Both the position numbers and the translations under genes were made by a program. 7,996 bases of DNA from contig JBCCMP010000235.1 in assembly GCA_039026295.1 (NCBI GenBank), positions 1 to 7,996 on the forward strand, given 5' to 3'. Source of the stretch: Thermohalobaculum sp039026295 (lineage in GTDB: Bacteria > Pseudomonadota > Alphaproteobacteria > Rhodobacterales > Rhodobacteraceae). The notes under the pieces were generated by a model. It searched no databases and was not told where the DNA came from. It saw only the letters and a list, made by a program, of their open reading frames with translations. Of the stretch, positions 6,716 through 7,996 are shown in pieces (the stretch's first letter is position 1; each line of letters begins with the position of its first letter).

Positions 6716-7096
6716 ATGCTTCCTATCGTAGCACTCGCCCTGCTTATCACAGCGCCGCAGGGGGATGTTTATGTCGCGGATGCCGGGACATTGGTGATCT
6801 CTGGCACTGCGATCCGTCTGCACGGTGTCGATCTTCCCCCGGCCCGCAGCCCCGCGCGCGCCGCGGCGACCGAAATGGTGCAAGACATGGTTGCCGGTAA
6901 GCGTGTGACGTGCCGGCTGGCTGGGGCCAGCTTGCAGAACTTTGGGGCGGCGGCGTGCTCGGTCGATGGGCAGGATATTGCACAGGCGCTGATCCGGCAG
7001 GGCCATGCGGTTGAATGTGCACATCCCAGCGCGCCGATGCCGGTTTCCAAATCGGGGCGGGTGCGGCCCGTTCCGGTGACCGAGACCTGCCAATAA
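6716..7096 (+). CDS. Exported SNase-fold (thermonuclease-like) protein, probably inactive
   Basis: A 126-residue protein with a hydrophobic N-terminus (LPIVALALLITAPQG) that looks like a signal peptide, followed by a staphylococcal-nuclease-type OB fold. The recognisable core is ADAGTLVISGTAIRLHGVDL (residues 21-40), then GKRVTCRL, an NFGAAACSVDGQ stretch and IAQALIRQGHAVEC. Arg34 and Asp39 align with SNase Arg35 and Asp40. However, the positions of Asp21, Glu43 and Arg87 are Gly24, Pro42 and Ala78, so nuclease activity is doubtful. Four cysteines (66, 81, 101, 125) would suit disulfides in the periplasm. The ATG at 6716 has GGAG seven bases upstream. An in-frame ATG at 6689 would add MTWQPWRSI and a positively charged signal-peptide start, but lacks a ribosome site. 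Fold assignment is fairly firm; role is unknown. Confidence 0.8.
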   Translation: MLPIVALALLITAPQGDVYVADAGTLVISGTAIRLHGVDLPPARSPARAAATEMVQDMVAGKRVTCRLAGASLQNFGAAACSVDGQDIAQALIRQGHAVECAHPSAPMPVSKSGRVRPVPVTETCQ

Positions 7097-7097
7097 A

Positions 7098-7121
7098 GCC
7101 GCCGCGCTTGACTACGGCGGT
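7098..7121 (+). terminator. Possible weak hairpin after the SNase-like gene
   Basis: GCCGCCG (7098-7104) can pair with CGGCGGT (7115-7121), six Watson-Crick pairs plus one G-T, around a ten-base loop. It begins right after the TAA stop, where a terminator would be expected, but no T-run follows. It could therefore be a weak terminator, an mRNA-stabilising hairpin or a chance pairing in GC-rich DNA. The rest of the gap to 7221 shows only a short AT-rich patch near 7150-7172. Confidence 0.3.
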
Positions 7122-7221
7122 GCGCCAGAATTCCCCGGAGCCGCCGCAATCTATTCAGATTTAACTCAAACTTGCGTCGAATGTCCGCCGGGTCGCTGCG
7201 CCATACCCGGGGTGGGGCGGA

Positions 7222-7500
7222 ATGTGGAGTAAGGGTTTGACGGGTTTAAAGGTGTTCCTAGAAGAGGAACGTGGGGCGGTCACGACAGACTGGTTGGTTT
7301 TGACGGCAAGTCTGATTGGCATAACACTTATGACGCTTGGTGCGGTCGCGTCGGGAGCCACGGATCTTGGCAGCGATGTCGGAGTTCAGGTGGCGGCGGT
7401 TACGGCCAGCGACGACGCCCCAGCAGAACATGCCGTGTGCACGTTGGATGCCGAGGGCGAGGCGCAGTGCAGCGACGGTGCCTCAGCTTTGATCGACTGA
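7222..7500 (+). CDS. Flp-like pilin-like protein with two-cysteine tail
   Basis: A 92-residue paralogue of the short pilin at 6182-6355. It shares the core GAVTTDWLVLTASLIG (residues 18-33). The predicted prepilin peptidase cut is Gly18|Ala19, with Asp23 and Trp24 at mature +5 and +6, then a hydrophobic helix to about residue 43. Unlike the short copy it carries a tail of about 50 residues with Cys73 and Cys83, which could form a disulfide outside the inner membrane. The ATG at 7222 follows GGGGCGGA; an in-frame TTG at 7237 with GGAG at 7226-7229 would give a shorter leader closer to the paralogue. The 3' end overlaps the convergent SDR gene by 18 bases. It is probably processed and membrane-anchored or assembled; partner genes are not in the window. 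Confidence 0.75.
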   Translation: MWSKGLTGLKVFLEEERGAVTTDWLVLTASLIGITLMTLGAVASGATDLGSDVGVQVAAVTASDDAPAEHAVCTLDAEGEAQCSDGASALID

Positions 7501-7996
7501 ACCGCCCGCACCGCGCAACGCGGGCAGGCCAATACCCGCCGCTTCAAACCCGCCATCTGCGGCGATCACCTGCCCGGTGACATAGCTTGCCAGGGGTGAG
7601 CAAAGGAACTTGATCACCTCGGCAATCTCGGGCTCGGTCCCGTAGCGGCCAAGGGGGATGGCGTCTTGATATGCGGCGATGATTTCGGGCGTATGCACCG
7701 CTTCGGCCAATTTGGTGTGCACCGGGCCCGGCGCCACGCAGTTCACGCGAATGCCGTGTTCGCCCAGTTCCACCGCCTGTTGCCGGGTCAGATGCACGAC
7801 CGCTGCTTTTGACGTGCCATAGGCCACGCGCAGGGTTGAGGCGCGCAGGGCGCTGATCGAGGCGATGTTCACGATGGCGCCGCGGGTGTCCTTGAGGTGT
7901 TCAAGCGCGGCTTGGGTGCACAGGAACACCCCATCGAGGTTGGTCTCCATCACCCGCCGCCAGCGGGCGAAGTCGTGTTCTTCAATCGGTCCGAAA
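7483..7996 (-). CDS. Classical SDR family oxidoreductase (N-terminus outside window)
   Basis: The C-terminal 170 residues of a short-chain dehydrogenase; the Rossmann TGxxxGxG end lies beyond the window edge. The visible part contains METNLDGVFLCTQAAL, GAIVNIASISA with the catalytic Ser, the catalytic AYGTSKAAV (YxxxK intact) and RVNCVAPGPVHTKL. It ends with PLASYVTGQVIAADGG, the usual SDR C-terminal strand that contributes to tetramer contacts. These match NAD(P)-dependent 3-oxoacyl-ACP reductase/FabG-like or sugar and alcohol dehydrogenases; the substrate cannot be told. A further 17 residues (GIGLPALRGAGGSVDQS), longer than the usual tail, follow the DGGFEAA end. The stop lies inside the 3' end of the convergent pilin-like gene. 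It is unrelated in context to the SDR at the other end of the window and keeps the standard active site, unlike that one. Confidence 0.92.
   Translation of the reverse strand, partial: FGPIEEHDFARWRRVMETNLDGVFLCTQAALEHLKDTRGAIVNIASISALRASTLRVAYGTSKAAVVHLTRQQAVELGEHGIRVNCVAPGPVHTKLAEAVHTPEIIAAYQDAIPLGRYGTEPEIAEVIKFLCSPLASYVTGQVIAADGGFEAAGIGLPALRGAGGSVDQS

Overview
The window looks like chromosomal DNA of an alphaproteobacterium, most likely Rhodobacterales (Roseobacter or Rhodobacter type). It is GC-rich, has a strong G/C third-position bias and AGGAG-type ribosome binding sites, and carries very short Flp-like pilins of a kind I associate with that order. The placement comes from composition and protein resemblance only; no rRNA or other marker gene is present.

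Positions 1-3264 form an acyl-CoA metabolism module. On the minus strand a class I acyl-CoA synthetase (754-2301) is followed after 39 bases by a short-chain dehydrogenase related to mitochondrial 2,4-dienoyl-CoA reductase (1-714, cut by the window edge). Divergent from them is an enoyl-CoA hydratase/isomerase (2431-3264). The 129-base divergent region holds a perfect 12-base palindrome and an imperfect 14-base one, which are possible operators. The likely scheme is activation of a carboxylic acid to its CoA thioester, then hydration and redox steps of a beta-oxidation-like route. The substrate cannot be read from the sequence.

Positions 3265-6115 hold clpB, the full-length disaggregase, with a GTG start, a 190-base upstream region with a possible stress promoter, and a strong intrinsic terminator just after the stop. 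Its synonymous codon use changes roughly halfway along the gene.

Positions 6116-7500 are a cluster of small genes: a 57-residue Flp-like pilin, a convergent small XRE-family regulator, a divergent exported SNase-fold protein that has lost key catalytic residues, and a second, longer Flp-like pilin paralogue with a two-cysteine tail. An AT-rich region between the regulator and the SNase-like gene carries a palindrome and a -10-like box. This is the least ordinary part of the window.

Positions 7483-7996 hold the C-terminal part of a classical SDR oxidoreductase on the minus strand. Its 3' end overlaps the second pilin gene by 18 bases. I see no tRNA, rRNA, CRISPR array, insertion sequence or attachment site.
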